Notes: generated from the letters alone by a model not told the origin. Counted from the stretch's first letter, positions 44,418 to 53,518 are shown. The stretch: 64,000 bases of DNA from Oceanobacillus jordanicus (GCF_022095695.1 NZ_JAIFZM010000002.1:62001-126000); one strand, 5' to 3'. Program-made: numbers and translations.

Positions 44418-45669
44418 TTTTTTCAGCTCCCAGCAGAATAATGACAATGGTTAAATAGGATATAACAGAAGGTGCTAGTAGAACATGCCCTGCCAAAAAA
44501 GAAATACCCAAACACAGGAAGATTGTGACTGCTAATAAAAAAGATGGTGCACGAACAGGGAATAAACGTTTTACCAGCATGAAACCCAACCACGCAAAAG
44601 GAATGAGGAGGATGATACTGCCTACCACCCCATAGCCGAAAAACAGATCAAATAGATCCATTTCGACCAACTTAGCAGCTCCTTCCTCATAATCTCCCGC
44701 ATACCCTAGGCCAAATGCTTGTCTTATGTGGCTGGCATTTTTAAAATCCTGATAGGTTTCTCGAAGGTAAATATCACGTGAGCTCAGTATTCGATTCAGC
44801 AAACCAGCCCTATTTCCTGATTGCTCCAATTGCAGGGGAGGCTGTTCTTGATAGTTTGGCCCTGTTATCTGCTCGGTATTTTCACGTATTGGACTGAGCG
44901 GAATCAGTACAATGAGTAAGAAAGATAGAAACAATAGCAGAAGATGCCTTCTATCCTGCCAAAATCTAATATTTTCTTTCATAATACAAAGGAAGGCACT
45001 TACGATTAAGACAATTCCTCCTAAAAAGGCTGTCTTCGTACCAATAGTCGGTACCATGGCAAGCAGCAAAATGAAGGCAACCCAGGTTATAGCTTTTGGC
45101 TTGAAATGTGTGATTTTAGTTAACAGGATACCTAGCAAACATAGAATAATGACACTTAATTCATTTGCCGAAAAAAACCAGCCAGCGTACCCCTCTCCTG
45201 TGAAATTATAGCTCTCCCGGCTCGTATTCGTGATAATAGCTAACCAATAAGCGATGCCAATAATAAGGCTGATAAGTTCAGAAACGCGGTATAAGTTCTG
45301 TTTAGATATGTAAAGTCCTACTAACAAGATTGCTGTTGTTGCCATTGTCAGGAAATAGGAAGTCTTCATTGCAAAATTAATCTCCTGAAACAAATTCATC
45401 TGGGGCTTATATAGGTAGTTAATCAAGAGACTGATTAGGATTACAGTAAAAGGCAGGAGAAATAAAAGAAGTTGGCTTTTTCCCCTTTTTATATGCCAAA
45501 TGCTCAGCATGATGAACAGTCCAGCCATAAGTAAAGTTCGTACAAATGCACCAACGGAAATAGGTAATTCTTGTGTGAAGGCTGTCATCAAATCTAATAA
45601 AGGTTGGATCAGAAAAAGTATAAACAGCACTTGGTTTATCGAACCTTTTTTTATTGGGAAATAATTCAT
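44407..45669 (-). CDS. O-antigen polymerase/ligase family protein (Wzy-like)
   Basis: The roughly 420-residue protein has ten to twelve hydrophobic segments and a large extracytoplasmic loop (about residues 250-320) containing an AFGLGYAGDYEEGAAKL pattern typical of the Wzy_C/O-antigen ligase fold. It should polymerise or ligate the repeat units exported by the flippase at 39600. The ATG at 45669 has GAGGA seven bases upstream; the longer frame to 45732 is not supported. It starts the leftward transcription unit that runs to 38837. Confidence 0.82.
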   Translation of the reverse strand: MNYFPIKKGSINQVLFILFLIQPLLDLMTAFTQELPISVGAFVRTLLMAGLFIMLSIWHIKRGKSQLLLFLLPFTVILISLLINYLYKPQMNLFQEINFAMKTSYFLTMATTAILLVGLYISKQNLYRVSELISLIIGIAYWLAIITNTSRESYNFTGEGYAGWFFSANELSVIILCLLGILLTKITHFKPKAITWVAFILLLAMVPTIGTKTAFLGGIVLIVSAFLCIMKENIRFWQDRRHLLLLFLSFLLIVLIPLSPIRENTEQITGPNYQEQPPLQLEQSGNRAGLLNRILSSRDIYLRETYQDFKNASHIRQAFGLGYAGDYEEGAAKLVEMDLFDLFFGYGVVGSIILLIPFAWLGFMLVKRLFPVRAPSFLLAVTIFLCLGISFLAGHVLLAPSVISYLTIVIILLGAEKNVS

Positions 45670-45881
45670 TTTCATGTCCTCAGCTATAATCTTTTTAAAC
45701 AATATTTTTAAGGTAAACGTAATCAAGCTCATACCAAATGTGCAAAGTTAAACACGCTTGCATGCTATATGCCCTCCATACAGTAATGGTCAACTTTCAC
45801 GTTTCTATTCAGCGCCATTATAATTCTTCCACCAGTTGGTTATATTGATGTATTAATAACTCAACAGAGGTGGCTATTAAC

Positions 45882-46991
45882 ATGAAGGTGTTACATTTAA
45901 ACGCTGGGAATGAAACTGGCGGAGGTATGCATCATATTCTTGGGCTTATGAAGGAATTAAATCGAGATCAGTTTATACTAGGAGTATTAGAACGTGGCGA
46001 GTTATTGGAGAGAGCGGAGAAAGAAGGTATAAATACCGTTTATTTTACTTGTAATACAAGGCTTAGTCTGCCATTAATACGTAAGATAAGAGCATATATC
46101 ATAGAGCAAGAAATAACGTTTATCCATACACACGGACCGCGAGCTAATGTTTATGCCAACATGTTAAAAAGGTTAGTGCCATTTCAGTGGATTACGACAA
46201 TACATAGTCACCCACTTCACGATTTTATGGGGCGTGGAATGTATGGTAGATTGCTCTCGCGCGTACATATAAATGCAGTGAGACGCGCAGATAAACTAAT
46301 TGCGATATCGGATAATTTTAAAAAGAGCTTATCTGAGATTGGTATTACTCCAGGAAAAATTGTAACGACGTTAAATGGCATTGATTTTAGTGAATGTGAT
46401 CGAAATACATATTCGAAAAAAGAATTTGGTATACCAGAGAATGATTTTCTGTTATTGATGGTAGCAAGGCTTGAGCCCGTAAAAGGACATGAATTGGCAT
46501 TAAAGGCATTCGCAAAGCTTCTACTTAATAACAATGATTGTCACTTAATGCTTGCAGGGGATGGGGGACTAAGAGCGAAGTTGGAAAAACAGGCGATTGA
46601 TTTGGGCATTGCATCGCATATTCACTTTGTCGGACATCGGGAAGATATTGATTGTTTCTATGAAATGGCAGATGTCACCATGCTTACCTCTTTTAGTGAG
46701 AGCTTTCCCTTGGTATTATTGGAGTCTGCTAAGGCCAGAACACCTGTTATCGCAACAGATGTTGGAGCAATTGGGGAGCTTATTATGGACAAGTCATATG
46801 GTTGGCGGGTTAAGCCGAATAACGTCAGAGAACTACACGCAGCATTGCTTGATGCATTATTTATGTATCGAAAGGGAATGTTACCTTTAATAGGTTCGAA
46901 GCTACAATCTCACGCAGCACAAAAATTTACATTGGAGAAGTTAGCAGAAAACATATATAATGTATATCTAAGCATGAAAAAAATAGACTGA
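45882..46991 (+). CDS. Family 4 glycosyltransferase
   Basis: The 369-residue GT-B enzyme has KVLHLNAGNETGGGMHHI at the start, FIHTHGPRANVYANM, LMVARLEPVKGHELAL and TSFSESFPLVLLESAKARTP with the E-x7-E motif. It resembles EpsD/EpsF-type transferases that extend a lipid-linked sugar. GTG at 45870 is an alternative start that overlaps the GAGG site; ATG at 45882 is used. It is divergent from the Wzy gene and 18 bases before the second TagO gene, so the two probably start the polymer together. Confidence 0.87.
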   Translation: MKVLHLNAGNETGGGMHHILGLMKELNRDQFILGVLERGELLERAEKEGINTVYFTCNTRLSLPLIRKIRAYIIEQEITFIHTHGPRANVYANMLKRLVPFQWITTIHSHPLHDFMGRGMYGRLLSRVHINAVRRADKLIAISDNFKKSLSEIGITPGKIVTTLNGIDFSECDRNTYSKKEFGIPENDFLLLMVARLEPVKGHELALKAFAKLLLNNNDCHLMLAGDGGLRAKLEKQAIDLGIASHIHFVGHREDIDCFYEMADVTMLTSFSESFPLVLLESAKARTPVIATDVGAIGELIMDKSYGWRVKPNNVRELHAALLDALFMYRKGMLPLIGSKLQSHAAQKFTLEKLAENIYNVYLSMKKID

Positions 46992-47009
46992 CTAGAAGAG
47001 GTGGGCTAA

Positions 47010-48062
47010 GTGGTAAAAATAGTGCTATTAGCCTTTATTAGTACGCTGCTATCGTTAATCATAACACCAATTGTTATTAAATACGCGAAAAAATTGAATG
47101 CAACCGATAAACCAAACCACCGTAAAGTACATACGGATCCTGTCCCAACATTGGGTGGATTAGCCATTTATATGAGCTTTCTAATAGGGTTGGTTATTCT
47201 CCAACCAATAAGTGAATACCATCTTTCTATTGTTGTGGGAGCCTCGCTAATGGTAGGGTTAGGTTTTTTGGATGATATCTTTGATCTTTCTGCAAAGTTG
47301 AAATTTATCGTGCAAATTGCCGCAGCCTGTATCGTGGTCTTCTGGGGAGGGCTACAGGTTGAATTTATTAATCTCCCATTTGGTGGGCAGATCGAGTTCG
47401 GTATTTTAAGTACAATCATTACGATCTTTTGGATCGTGGGAATTACAAATGCGATTAATTTTATTGACGGGCTAGACGGACTTGCAGCAGGTGTATCATC
47501 CATTGCGCTTTTTACTATCACGGTAATGGCAGTCATGATGGGGCATCTTTATGTAGCGACCGTGGCTTTAGTTCTTTTCTTTAGTGTTCTTGGCTTTTTA
47601 CGGTATAATTTTTTCCCGGCGAAGATATTTATGGGGGATACTGGGGCTTTATTTCTCGGATTTATGATTTCTGTCTTGGCGTTATTAGGGTTTAAAAATG
47701 TCACGATTGTTTCTTTTATTATCCCGATATTTATATTAGGGGTTCCGATTTCGGACACCTTAATTGCCATGGTACGAAGGTATATTAATAAACAACCGAT
47801 GTCGAGCCCGGACAGTTCTCATTTACATCACAGTCTCGTGAAATTCGGGATGACACACAAACAGACCGTACTGTTTATTTATGCGCTAAGCGCAATGTTC
47901 AGCTTGGCAGCCATTTTGTTTTCCATGACGACAGTATGGGGTTCAATTCTAATCTTTACCGTCGCTCTGGTAACCCTTCAGGCGTTAATAGAAAATCTGG
48001 AACTAATAAATAGTGACTACAAGCCATTAACAAATTTATTTAAAGGATTTCGGCAAAAATAA
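47010..48062 (+). CDS. tagO: Undecaprenyl-phosphate GlcNAc-1-phosphate transferase (TagO/WecA family), copy 2
   Basis: The 350-residue polytopic paralogue of the gene at 5443 has the same motif set: DKPNHRKVHTDPVPTLGG, VGLGFLDDIFDLSAK, NAINFIDGLDGLAAG, FMGDTGALFLGF and a HLHHSLVKFGMTHKQT loop. It starts with GTG behind GAGG. Coupled to a GT4 gene and next to an LCP ligase and a TagA copy, it may initiate either the second polysaccharide or wall teichoic acid. Two TagO genes in one island imply separate initiation or redundancy. Confidence 0.9.
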   Translation: MVKIVLLAFISTLLSLIITPIVIKYAKKLNATDKPNHRKVHTDPVPTLGGLAIYMSFLIGLVILQPISEYHLSIVVGASLMVGLGFLDDIFDLSAKLKFIVQIAAACIVVFWGGLQVEFINLPFGGQIEFGILSTIITIFWIVGITNAINFIDGLDGLAAGVSSIALFTITVMAVMMGHLYVATVALVLFFSVLGFLRYNFFPAKIFMGDTGALFLGFMISVLALLGFKNVTIVSFIIPIFILGVPISDTLIAMVRRYINKQPMSSPDSSHLHHSLVKFGMTHKQTVLFIYALSAMFSLAAILFSMTTVWGSILIFTVALVTLQALIENLELINSDYKPLTNLFKGFRQK

Positions 48063-48066
48063 ACAG

Positions 48067-48102
48067 AGGAGCTGACAGCCTTGTTGCTGTCAGCTCCTTT
48101 TT
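48067..48102 (+). terminator. Intrinsic terminator after tagO copy 2
   Basis: AGGAGCTGACAGC pairs with GCTGTCAGCTCCT and is followed by TTTTTC. Confidence 0.88.
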
Positions 48103-48146
48103 CACATGGTTAAATGTCTTTAGGCCAGAAAGCAACGACGAAATAA

Positions 48147-48185
48147 GAAAACTCCCATTCGCTTGATGAGCGAATGGGAGTTTTC
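48147..48185 (-). terminator. Intrinsic terminator of the LCP gene
   Basis: GAAAACTCCCATTCGCT pairs with the reverse arm ending in GGGAGTTTTC around a short loop. Runs of A/T on both sides allow use on the minus strand. Confidence 0.85.
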
Positions 48186-48186
48186 T

Positions 48187-49239
48187 TTAATATGGACTCG
48201 AGTTTTCCTCCGAAGTCGTCGTACCGTCTGTGCTGTTGACTGTACTGCTACTTGGGGTTATGCCCAAATGGCTCTGTAATGTTTGTTTTGTCTCTTGCAA
48301 AGCAACTTGATCTAACTGCCAATAATAAACGTTTCCTGGTTGGTAATCATTTCCTTCAAGACTTAACGTTTCAAAATTCAAGTTTTTTCCTGCTGTTCCA
48401 TAAGATATAAAGCTCTTCATTTCACTGAAGGTCATATTCGTCGTCATGTTACTTCCCACAGCATCGATCACATCATCGTATTTCAATACGGAGTTAAGAG
48501 AAGCTGCCTTTCTTACTACCGATTTAATAATTTCTTGTTGTCTTTTTCCACGTTCAATATCATTATCTTGCTTTCTTGTTCTAGCAAGCGCAAGTGCTTC
48601 TTCCCCGTTCAGTTGCTGCTCGCCTGGAAGTAGGTGAATCGCTCCTGCCTGGTCTTTAGAATTTTGCTCTTTTAATTCATAAGGGACATCTACATTTATA
48701 CCATCTACCGCATCTACCACATCGATGAAGGCTTCGAAGTTGACTTTCACATAGTAGTCTATCGGGATTTCTAATAGATTTTCCACTGTATCAATCGTAG
48801 CCGTCGTTCCTCCACGAGCATGAGCGTGGTTTATTTTGTCTTCCCGGCCGATTTCCGGAATATAGACATAAGAGTCACGCGGAATACTAAGCAACTTCAC
48901 ACTATCATTCTTTTTGTTTAGTGTAGCAACCATTAATGTATCGGTACGAGAGTTGTCTGCATTTTGGCGAATGTTACTAGCATCCACACCCATAATTAAC
49001 ACGGAAACGTTATCTTTTGTAGGGTCTACGGCTGCTTCCCTTAATTCTGACTTTTCTCTTCCATCATCTTCATAGGAATTTGAAAATACACTGTCTGCCT
49101 TTATATACAAGTAAGATGCATAGGATACCCCTGCAAGAATAACGAGGAGAGGGATGAGGATAAAGAAAGCACGCTTTTTTAGTCTTCTCCTCTTCGTCCT
49201 TCTTACCACACGTGTTTGGTTTGTTTTATTATGTGACAT
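48187..49239 (-). CDS. LytR-CpsA-Psr family wall polymer ligase
   Basis: LCP enzymes transfer lipid-linked teichoic acid or capsule from undecaprenyl pyrophosphate to peptidoglycan on the outer face. The roughly 350-residue protein has a basic cytoplasmic start (VVRRTKRRRLKKR), one membrane helix (about 24-48) and an LCP domain with the conserved Arg in LSIPRDSYVYIPEIG, INHAHARGG, and ALARTRKQDNDIERGKRQQ. The ATG at 49239 begins the family's usual N-terminus; the frame extends to 49293 without a better site. The Ser/Thr-rich tail is not conserved. It is placed between a TagO and a TagA copy. Confidence 0.9.
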   Translation of the reverse strand: MSHNKTNQTRVVRRTKRRRLKKRAFFILIPLLVILAGVSYASYLYIKADSVFSNSYEDDGREKSELREAAVDPTKDNVSVLIMGVDASNIRQNADNSRTDTLMVATLNKKNDSVKLLSIPRDSYVYIPEIGREDKINHAHARGGTTATIDTVENLLEIPIDYYVKVNFEAFIDVVDAVDGINVDVPYELKEQNSKDQAGAIHLLPGEQQLNGEEALALARTRKQDNDIERGKRQQEIIKSVVRKAASLNSVLKYDDVIDAVGSNMTTNMTFSEMKSFISYGTAGKNLNFETLSLEGNDYQPGNVYYWQLDQVALQETKQTLQSHLGITPSSSTVNSTDGTTTSEENSSPY

Positions 49240-49318
49240 ACTTTTATTCACCCTTATTTTAAAATAGAAAAACGTAACATTTAATGTTATCATAATTTTA
49301 TTAAGAATTTTAGTTGTT

Positions 49319-49461
49319 GTTCAAAAAATCCGGTAAAAATGACACATCGAATTTCTTCGTTGGCTTGCCTTTCCGTTCCTCACGTATTAATTGCATACGT
49401 TCCGGTACTCAAAGCTACGCCGCCTCGAACTTCTCGGTCCTTTTTATCCTCCTTTTTGAAT
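49319..49461. repeat. Intergenic fold-back element, about 143 bp
   Basis: The ends form imperfect inverted repeats: TTCAAAAAATCCGGTAAAAA on the left matches the complement of the right end (TTCAAAAAGGAGGATAAAAA). The interior has the GC-richer CTTCGTTGGCTTGCC and CTCAAAGCTACGCCGCC. It is non-coding, lies between divergent LCP and tagA genes, and has the look of a multicopy Bacillaceae repeat (recollection, not searched). The remaining 49462-49593 is AT-rich with no clear site. Confidence 0.5.
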
Positions 49462-49593
49462 ACGCACTTTAGTTAATTACAAAACTAAGCTTAATTTTAC
49501 TATGAATACGTGGTTTAGTAAACAACATTTGTATTACAATTTTGTAAGTTATATGTATTAGACGTTAAATAGGGATGAAAGGTTGCACATAAA

Positions 49594-50325
49594 ATGGTAG
49601 ATTCGAAGGATTTTGTGAAAATAATGGATATCCCTTTTCTGAATAAGAGGAAAAAGGATGCTTTGCATCATTACATATTCCCACGTCTCAACAAACAACA
49701 AAAATGTTTTATCGTGACAGGAAATCCGGAAATTGTAATGAAAACAAGGGAAGATCCTACATACAAGCAAATCGTGCTTTCTGCTGACTATGTAATTCCA
49801 GATGGCGCGGGGATTTTACTAGCAGCAAAGCATATAAAAGAGCCGATTCCAGAAAGGGTTTCTGGTTTGGACGTTATGATGGACCTTCTTTCTTTTGCAG
49901 AAGTCCAAGGGTTACGTTGTTTTTTTCTTGGAGCGAAGGACTATGTTAATGAAAAAGCTGTACTAGAAGCGGAGCGGAAATATCCTAACCTCAAAATTGC
50001 AGGGCATCATCACGGTTATTTTGAATTAGAGGACCCTGCTATTGTGAAAAAAGTTAAAGACAGCAATCCAGATATAATTTTTGTTGCTTTAGGGCTTCCA
50101 CGACAAGAGGAGTGGATTTCCAAGCATATTGATGAATTTTCTAAAGGGTTGTTTATGGGTGTTGGTGGAAGTTTCGATGTATTAGCAGGAAATGTAAAGC
50201 GCGCACCTGATTGGATAATTAAGTTGAATCTGGAGTGGCTATATCGTCTTATAAAGCAGCCATATCGGTTTAAACGAATTATTAAAGTGTTTGAGTTTAT
50301 ATTTCGTTTTTATCTAAAAAAATAA
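49594..50325 (+). CDS. tagA: WecG/TagA/CpsF family N-acetylmannosaminyltransferase, copy 2
   Basis: The 243-residue GT26 paralogue of the gene at 15099 has VTGNPEIVMKTREDP, VIPDGAGILLA with the catalytic-type Asp, ERVSGLDVMM, ALGLPRQEEWIS and VGVGGSFDVLAGNVKRAP plus the C-terminal NLEWLYRLIKQPYRFKRI appendage. It should add ManNAc to undecaprenyl-PP-GlcNAc, completing the linkage disaccharide of wall teichoic acid. It is a single-gene unit with its own terminator. Its stand-alone position near tagO copy 2 and the LCP gene suggests that this is the teichoic acid copy, leaving the other for the SCWP. Confidence 0.9.
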   Translation: MVDSKDFVKIMDIPFLNKRKKDALHHYIFPRLNKQQKCFIVTGNPEIVMKTREDPTYKQIVLSADYVIPDGAGILLAAKHIKEPIPERVSGLDVMMDLLSFAEVQGLRCFFLGAKDYVNEKAVLEAERKYPNLKIAGHHHGYFELEDPAIVKKVKDSNPDIIFVALGLPRQEEWISKHIDEFSKGLFMGVGGSFDVLAGNVKRAPDWIIKLNLEWLYRLIKQPYRFKRIIKVFEFIFRFYLKK

Positions 50326-50340
50326 GTAATTTCAAGAGAG

Positions 50341-50369
50341 CCTGCTGTAAGTTTTGTAGCAGGTTTTTT
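50341..50369 (+). terminator. Intrinsic terminator after tagA copy 2
   Basis: CCTGCTG pairs with TAGCAGG around a short loop and is followed by TTTTTT. Confidence 0.8.
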
Positions 50370-50440
50370 CTATTAATTACTTAAAGAGAGTATGAAACTG
50401 TGCTAACATATTAAGGGAAGCGTATTGTTTTATTTTAATA

Positions 50441-50454
50441 TGTAATCGTTTACA
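50441..50454 (+). promoter_or_regulatory. cre site upstream of the sulfatase gene
   Basis: TGTAATCGTTTACA matches the CcpA consensus TGWNANCGNTNWCA at every fixed position. It ends 16 bases before the sulfatase ATG, just before the AAGGAGG ribosome site, so CcpA bound there would block expression. Confidence 0.75.
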
Positions 50455-50470
50455 AAAAAGGAGGATATAC

Positions 50471-51856
50471 ATGCCACAACAACCGAATATTTTATTCATT
50501 ATGAGTGATGACCATGCGGCACAAGCAATTAGTGCGTACAACAAGACTATAGTTGAGACGCCAAACATTGATCGTATCGCGAGTGAGGGCAAGCGTTTTG
50601 ACAATGTGTATTGTACCAATTCACTATGTGCGCCAAGCAGGGCAACAATTTTGACAGGCAATTATAGCCATGAAAATGGGGTGCGCGGATTGTCAGAGCC
50701 GTTTGATGGAAGACAGCAGACGTTTCCGAAGCTCCTACAGGAAAACGGATATGAAACAGCCATTATTGGCAAATGGCACTTAGGGCAAGGCGGGTATAGT
50801 GATCCAACGGGGTTTGATTACTGGAATGTGTTTCCGGATCAGGGAGACTACTACGACCCTGTTATGAACGAAATGGGGGAAGATAAAAAGAGAGAGGGAT
50901 ATGCCACAGATATTGTGACCGATCTCTCATTAGAATGGCTAAGTAAACAAAAAAATGAAAAGCCTTTCATGATGATGGTGCATCATAAAGCGCCACATCG
51001 ACCTTGGAATCCACCTGAGAAATATAAAGACTTATTTGCCGATAGGGAGTTTCCAGTACCAGAGACGTATCATGATGATTATGCTAACCGAGCAAATGCA
51101 GCAAAAATTGCGGACATGCGCATTGAAGACTTGAATGAAGAGGATGTAAAAGGAAAACCACCGGAGGGGCTCACTCCTGCAGAGGTAAAGGATTGGAAAT
51201 ACCAGCGCTATATTAAAGATTATTTACGCTGTGTCGTATCGATCGATGATAATGTTGGCCGTCTGCTCGACTATCTTGATGAAGAAGGCCTTTCAGAAAA
51301 CACGATTGTGGTGTACACCTCTGATCAAGGATTCTTTTTGGGAGAGCATGGGTGGTATGATAAACGGTTTATGTTTGAGGAATCTTTGCAAATGCCGTTT
51401 GTAATGCGCTATCCGCAAGAGATTAAGCCAGGTAAGGTATCGACGGACATGATTATTAACAACGACTTTGCGCCAACCTTTTTGGACTACTGTGGGGTGG
51501 AGGCAAAAGAGAAGATGCAGGGGGAAAGTTTCCGAGCAATTGCCAAAGGTGAAAAACCAGAAGACTGGCGCGATGCAGTGTATTACCGTTACTGGGAACA
51601 TTTAACGATTCATAATGTAACCGCCCATTATGGGGTACGAACAGATCGGTACAAGCTTATCTATTATTATGGTGATCCACTTGATGTCATTGGAGCAGTT
51701 CCAAAACCAATGGAGCCGGAATGGGAGCTGTTTGATCTTGAGAAAGATCCGCTTGAATTAAAAAATGAGTATGATAATTCGGCATACGCGGAGACGGTAA
51801 TCGAATTGAAGGACAAGCTTAAGAGATTAAGAGAACAATATAATGAAACGGTCTAG
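50471..51856 (+). CDS. Type I sulfatase (formylglycine-dependent)
   Basis: The 461-residue alkaline-phosphatase-fold enzyme has NILFIMSDDHAAQAI with the metal-binding Asp pair, then LCAPSRATILTGNYSHENG, the CxPxR motif whose Cys is oxidised to formylglycine. GKWHLGQGG and VYTSDQGFFLGEHGWYDKR supply further active-site residues. There is no signal peptide, so it is probably cytosolic and acts on imported sulfated sugars, or on choline- or phosphonate-type esters; the substrate is not determinable. The downstream gene encodes a formylglycine-generating enzyme 17 bases later. A cre site lies upstream, indicating catabolic control. Confidence 0.9.
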   Translation: MPQQPNILFIMSDDHAAQAISAYNKTIVETPNIDRIASEGKRFDNVYCTNSLCAPSRATILTGNYSHENGVRGLSEPFDGRQQTFPKLLQENGYETAIIGKWHLGQGGYSDPTGFDYWNVFPDQGDYYDPVMNEMGEDKKREGYATDIVTDLSLEWLSKQKNEKPFMMMVHHKAPHRPWNPPEKYKDLFADREFPVPETYHDDYANRANAAKIADMRIEDLNEEDVKGKPPEGLTPAEVKDWKYQRYIKDYLRCVVSIDDNVGRLLDYLDEEGLSENTIVVYTSDQGFFLGEHGWYDKRFMFEESLQMPFVMRYPQEIKPGKVSTDMIINNDFAPTFLDYCGVEAKEKMQGESFRAIAKGEKPEDWRDAVYYRYWEHLTIHNVTAHYGVRTDRYKLIYYYGDPLDVIGAVPKPMEPEWELFDLEKDPLELKNEYDNSAYAETVIELKDKLKRLREQYNETV

Positions 51857-51873
51857 TAGGATAGGTGAAATAA

Positions 51874-52836
51874 ATGAAGAATACAGAAGTTCGCGGATGC
51901 TGTGCAGCATCTAGAGGGGAAAGTATAAAAAAGTCGGATCCTGTCCTTACGCCTTTCAGGACAACAGGCAGTACTGTTCCCCAGGAGGACATGATCCTCA
52001 TTAAGGGCGGTAAGTTTTTGATGGGAACACAGGAAAAGGCAGGGTTTCCAGAGGATGGGGAGGGGCCAATTCGTAATATCAAGGTGAATTCTTTTTATAT
52101 CGATCCCCAAACGGTAACGAACGCATCGTTTGCTAGATTTGTAGAAGAAACGGGTTATCGAACAGAGGCGGAGCAATATGGGTGGTCATTCGTTTTTTAT
52201 AAACTGGTTAGTGAGACCACGGCAGAAAAAGTGAAACAAAAAGTTGCGCAGACACCGTGGTGGCTTGTTGTAGAAGGAGCAACATGGAATCAACCAGAGG
52301 GGCCGGGATCGGGAATAGCCGATCGTATGGACCATCCTGTCATCCATGTCTCCTGGAACGACGCCATGGCATACTGTGAGTGGGCTGGGAAAAGACTTCC
52401 TACAGAAGCGGAGTGGGAGTACGCCGCCAGAGGTGGTCTCGTGCAGAAAACATACCCATGGGGAGACGAGCTTACTCCAGAAGGAAAGCATCAATGTAAT
52501 ATCTGGCAAGGAGATTTTCCTAAAGAAAATACAGAAGAAGATGGGTATGTAGGAACAGCCCCGGCAGCCTCTTTTCCACCAAATGGCCATGGATTATACA
52601 ACATGGCAGGGAATGTATGGGAATGGTGTTCCGATTGGTTTGCGACTAATATCCATAAGCGTGGTGGAAAGGATAATCCATCAGGCGCAGGTACGGGGAC
52701 TAACAAAGTCATGCGCGGCGGCTCTTATCTATGTCATGAGAGCTATTGCAATCGCTACCGGGTTGCCGCCAGAACTGCGAATAGCCCTGATAGCTCGACA
52801 GGGAATATTGGTTTTCGTTGTGTAATGGATGTATAA
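51874..52836 (+). CDS. Formylglycine-generating enzyme (SUMF1/FGE family)
   Basis: The 320-residue protein has the FGE-sulfatase fold: MILIKGGKFLMGT, HPVIHVSWNDAMAYCEWAG, LPTEAEWEYAARGG, MAGNVWEWCSDW, VMRGGSYLCHESYCNRYR and NIGFRCV. The two Cys in the CHESYC segment match the catalytic Cys pair of aerobic, copper-dependent FGE, so it looks active. It converts the Cys of the CxPxR motif in its upstream partner. The N-terminal ~30 residues (GCCAASRG) carry extra Cys and are not part of the fold. Confidence 0.92.
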   Translation: MKNTEVRGCCAASRGESIKKSDPVLTPFRTTGSTVPQEDMILIKGGKFLMGTQEKAGFPEDGEGPIRNIKVNSFYIDPQTVTNASFARFVEETGYRTEAEQYGWSFVFYKLVSETTAEKVKQKVAQTPWWLVVEGATWNQPEGPGSGIADRMDHPVIHVSWNDAMAYCEWAGKRLPTEAEWEYAARGGLVQKTYPWGDELTPEGKHQCNIWQGDFPKENTEEDGYVGTAPAASFPPNGHGLYNMAGNVWEWCSDWFATNIHKRGGKDNPSGAGTGTNKVMRGGSYLCHESYCNRYRVAARTANSPDSSTGNIGFRCVMDV

Positions 52837-52876
52837 GATAATGCAGATTATCCCTATGAGTCAAGCATAATAAACA

Positions 52877-52901
52877 AAGAGCCAAGAGATCCTTGGCTCT
52901 T
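52877..52901 (+). terminator. Weak stem-loop after the FGE gene
   Basis: AAGAGCCAAG pairs with CTTGGCTCTT around a short loop, but only a weak T run follows. Confidence 0.5.
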
Positions 52902-52989
52902 GCCTATATATGAAGCATATGATTCTATATACCTACAATTTTCTACCCCATATTGCAGAATATGAGGGAAAATTCAGTAATATATGCTC

Positions 52990-53018
52990 TTATCAAACAA
53001 AGATACCTCCCTTATAAT
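52990..53018 (+). promoter_or_regulatory. Candidate sigma-A promoter upstream of the coiled-coil gene
   Basis: TTATCA and TATAAT are 17 bases apart, 52 bases before the ATG at 53070. Confidence 0.5.
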
Positions 53019-53069
53019 GAGGGGAATAGAACCAATCACAATAGAAACTTAGTTTGATGGGGTGTAAAC

Positions 53070-53486
53070 ATGAGTTCTCTTTTAGTAATTAATAGACAAA
53101 TCTCCGCGATAGAGGAAACACTTTATCGTCTAGAATTGCAATTAAAAGCAAAGCGAAATGATATAGAATACTTAGCTTTAGGCCTCACTCATTTATATGA
53201 TTATATGGAAGAATATACCCAAAATAAATCCTATCAATCCACTTCAAAACAACAAAGTTCCATATGTAAGGAAAAGCAGGCAGAGATCTTTAAATTCCTT
53301 CAATTGGAGGAACTTCCCGCCACCCATTCTCCTATTTATAATGACAAATTAGTAAAAACCATCCGTGAGTTAAAAGAAAGAATCCGTGAAGAGAAGCAAA
53401 ATCTTGTCAGATTAAAAAAGCACATCGTTACACATGAAAATGAGTTACATTATCTGAAATTCGAACGAAAAAGGAAATTATCCTAG
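53070..53486 (+). CDS. Hypothetical coiled-coil protein
   Basis: The 138-residue protein is hydrophilic and rich in Lys and Glu, with two long helices likely to coil (about 1-45 and 90-136) around a central less ordered part. No family is recognised and no signal peptide or membrane segment is present. A promoter-like pair precedes it and a terminator follows, so it is a single-gene unit. It sits next to DUF1659, DUF2922 and YvrJ genes, which often occur together in Bacillaceae, but a shared function is not shown. Confidence 0.7.
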   Translation: MSSLLVINRQISAIEETLYRLELQLKAKRNDIEYLALGLTHLYDYMEEYTQNKSYQSTSKQQSSICKEKQAEIFKFLQLEELPATHSPIYNDKLVKTIRELKERIREEKQNLVRLKKHIVTHENELHYLKFERKRKLS

Positions 53487-53490
53487 ACCA

Positions 53491-53518
53491 AAACACCTTC
53501 TATTATGGAGGTGTTTTT
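53491..53518 (+). terminator. Intrinsic terminator after the coiled-coil gene
   Basis: AAACACCTTC pairs with GAGGTGTTTT around a short loop and runs into T's. Confidence 0.8.

Noticed and set aside
51293-52590. Antisense frames inside the sulfatase and FGE genes
   Set aside because: Shadows of genes with intact catalytic motifs; no independent evidence of coding.
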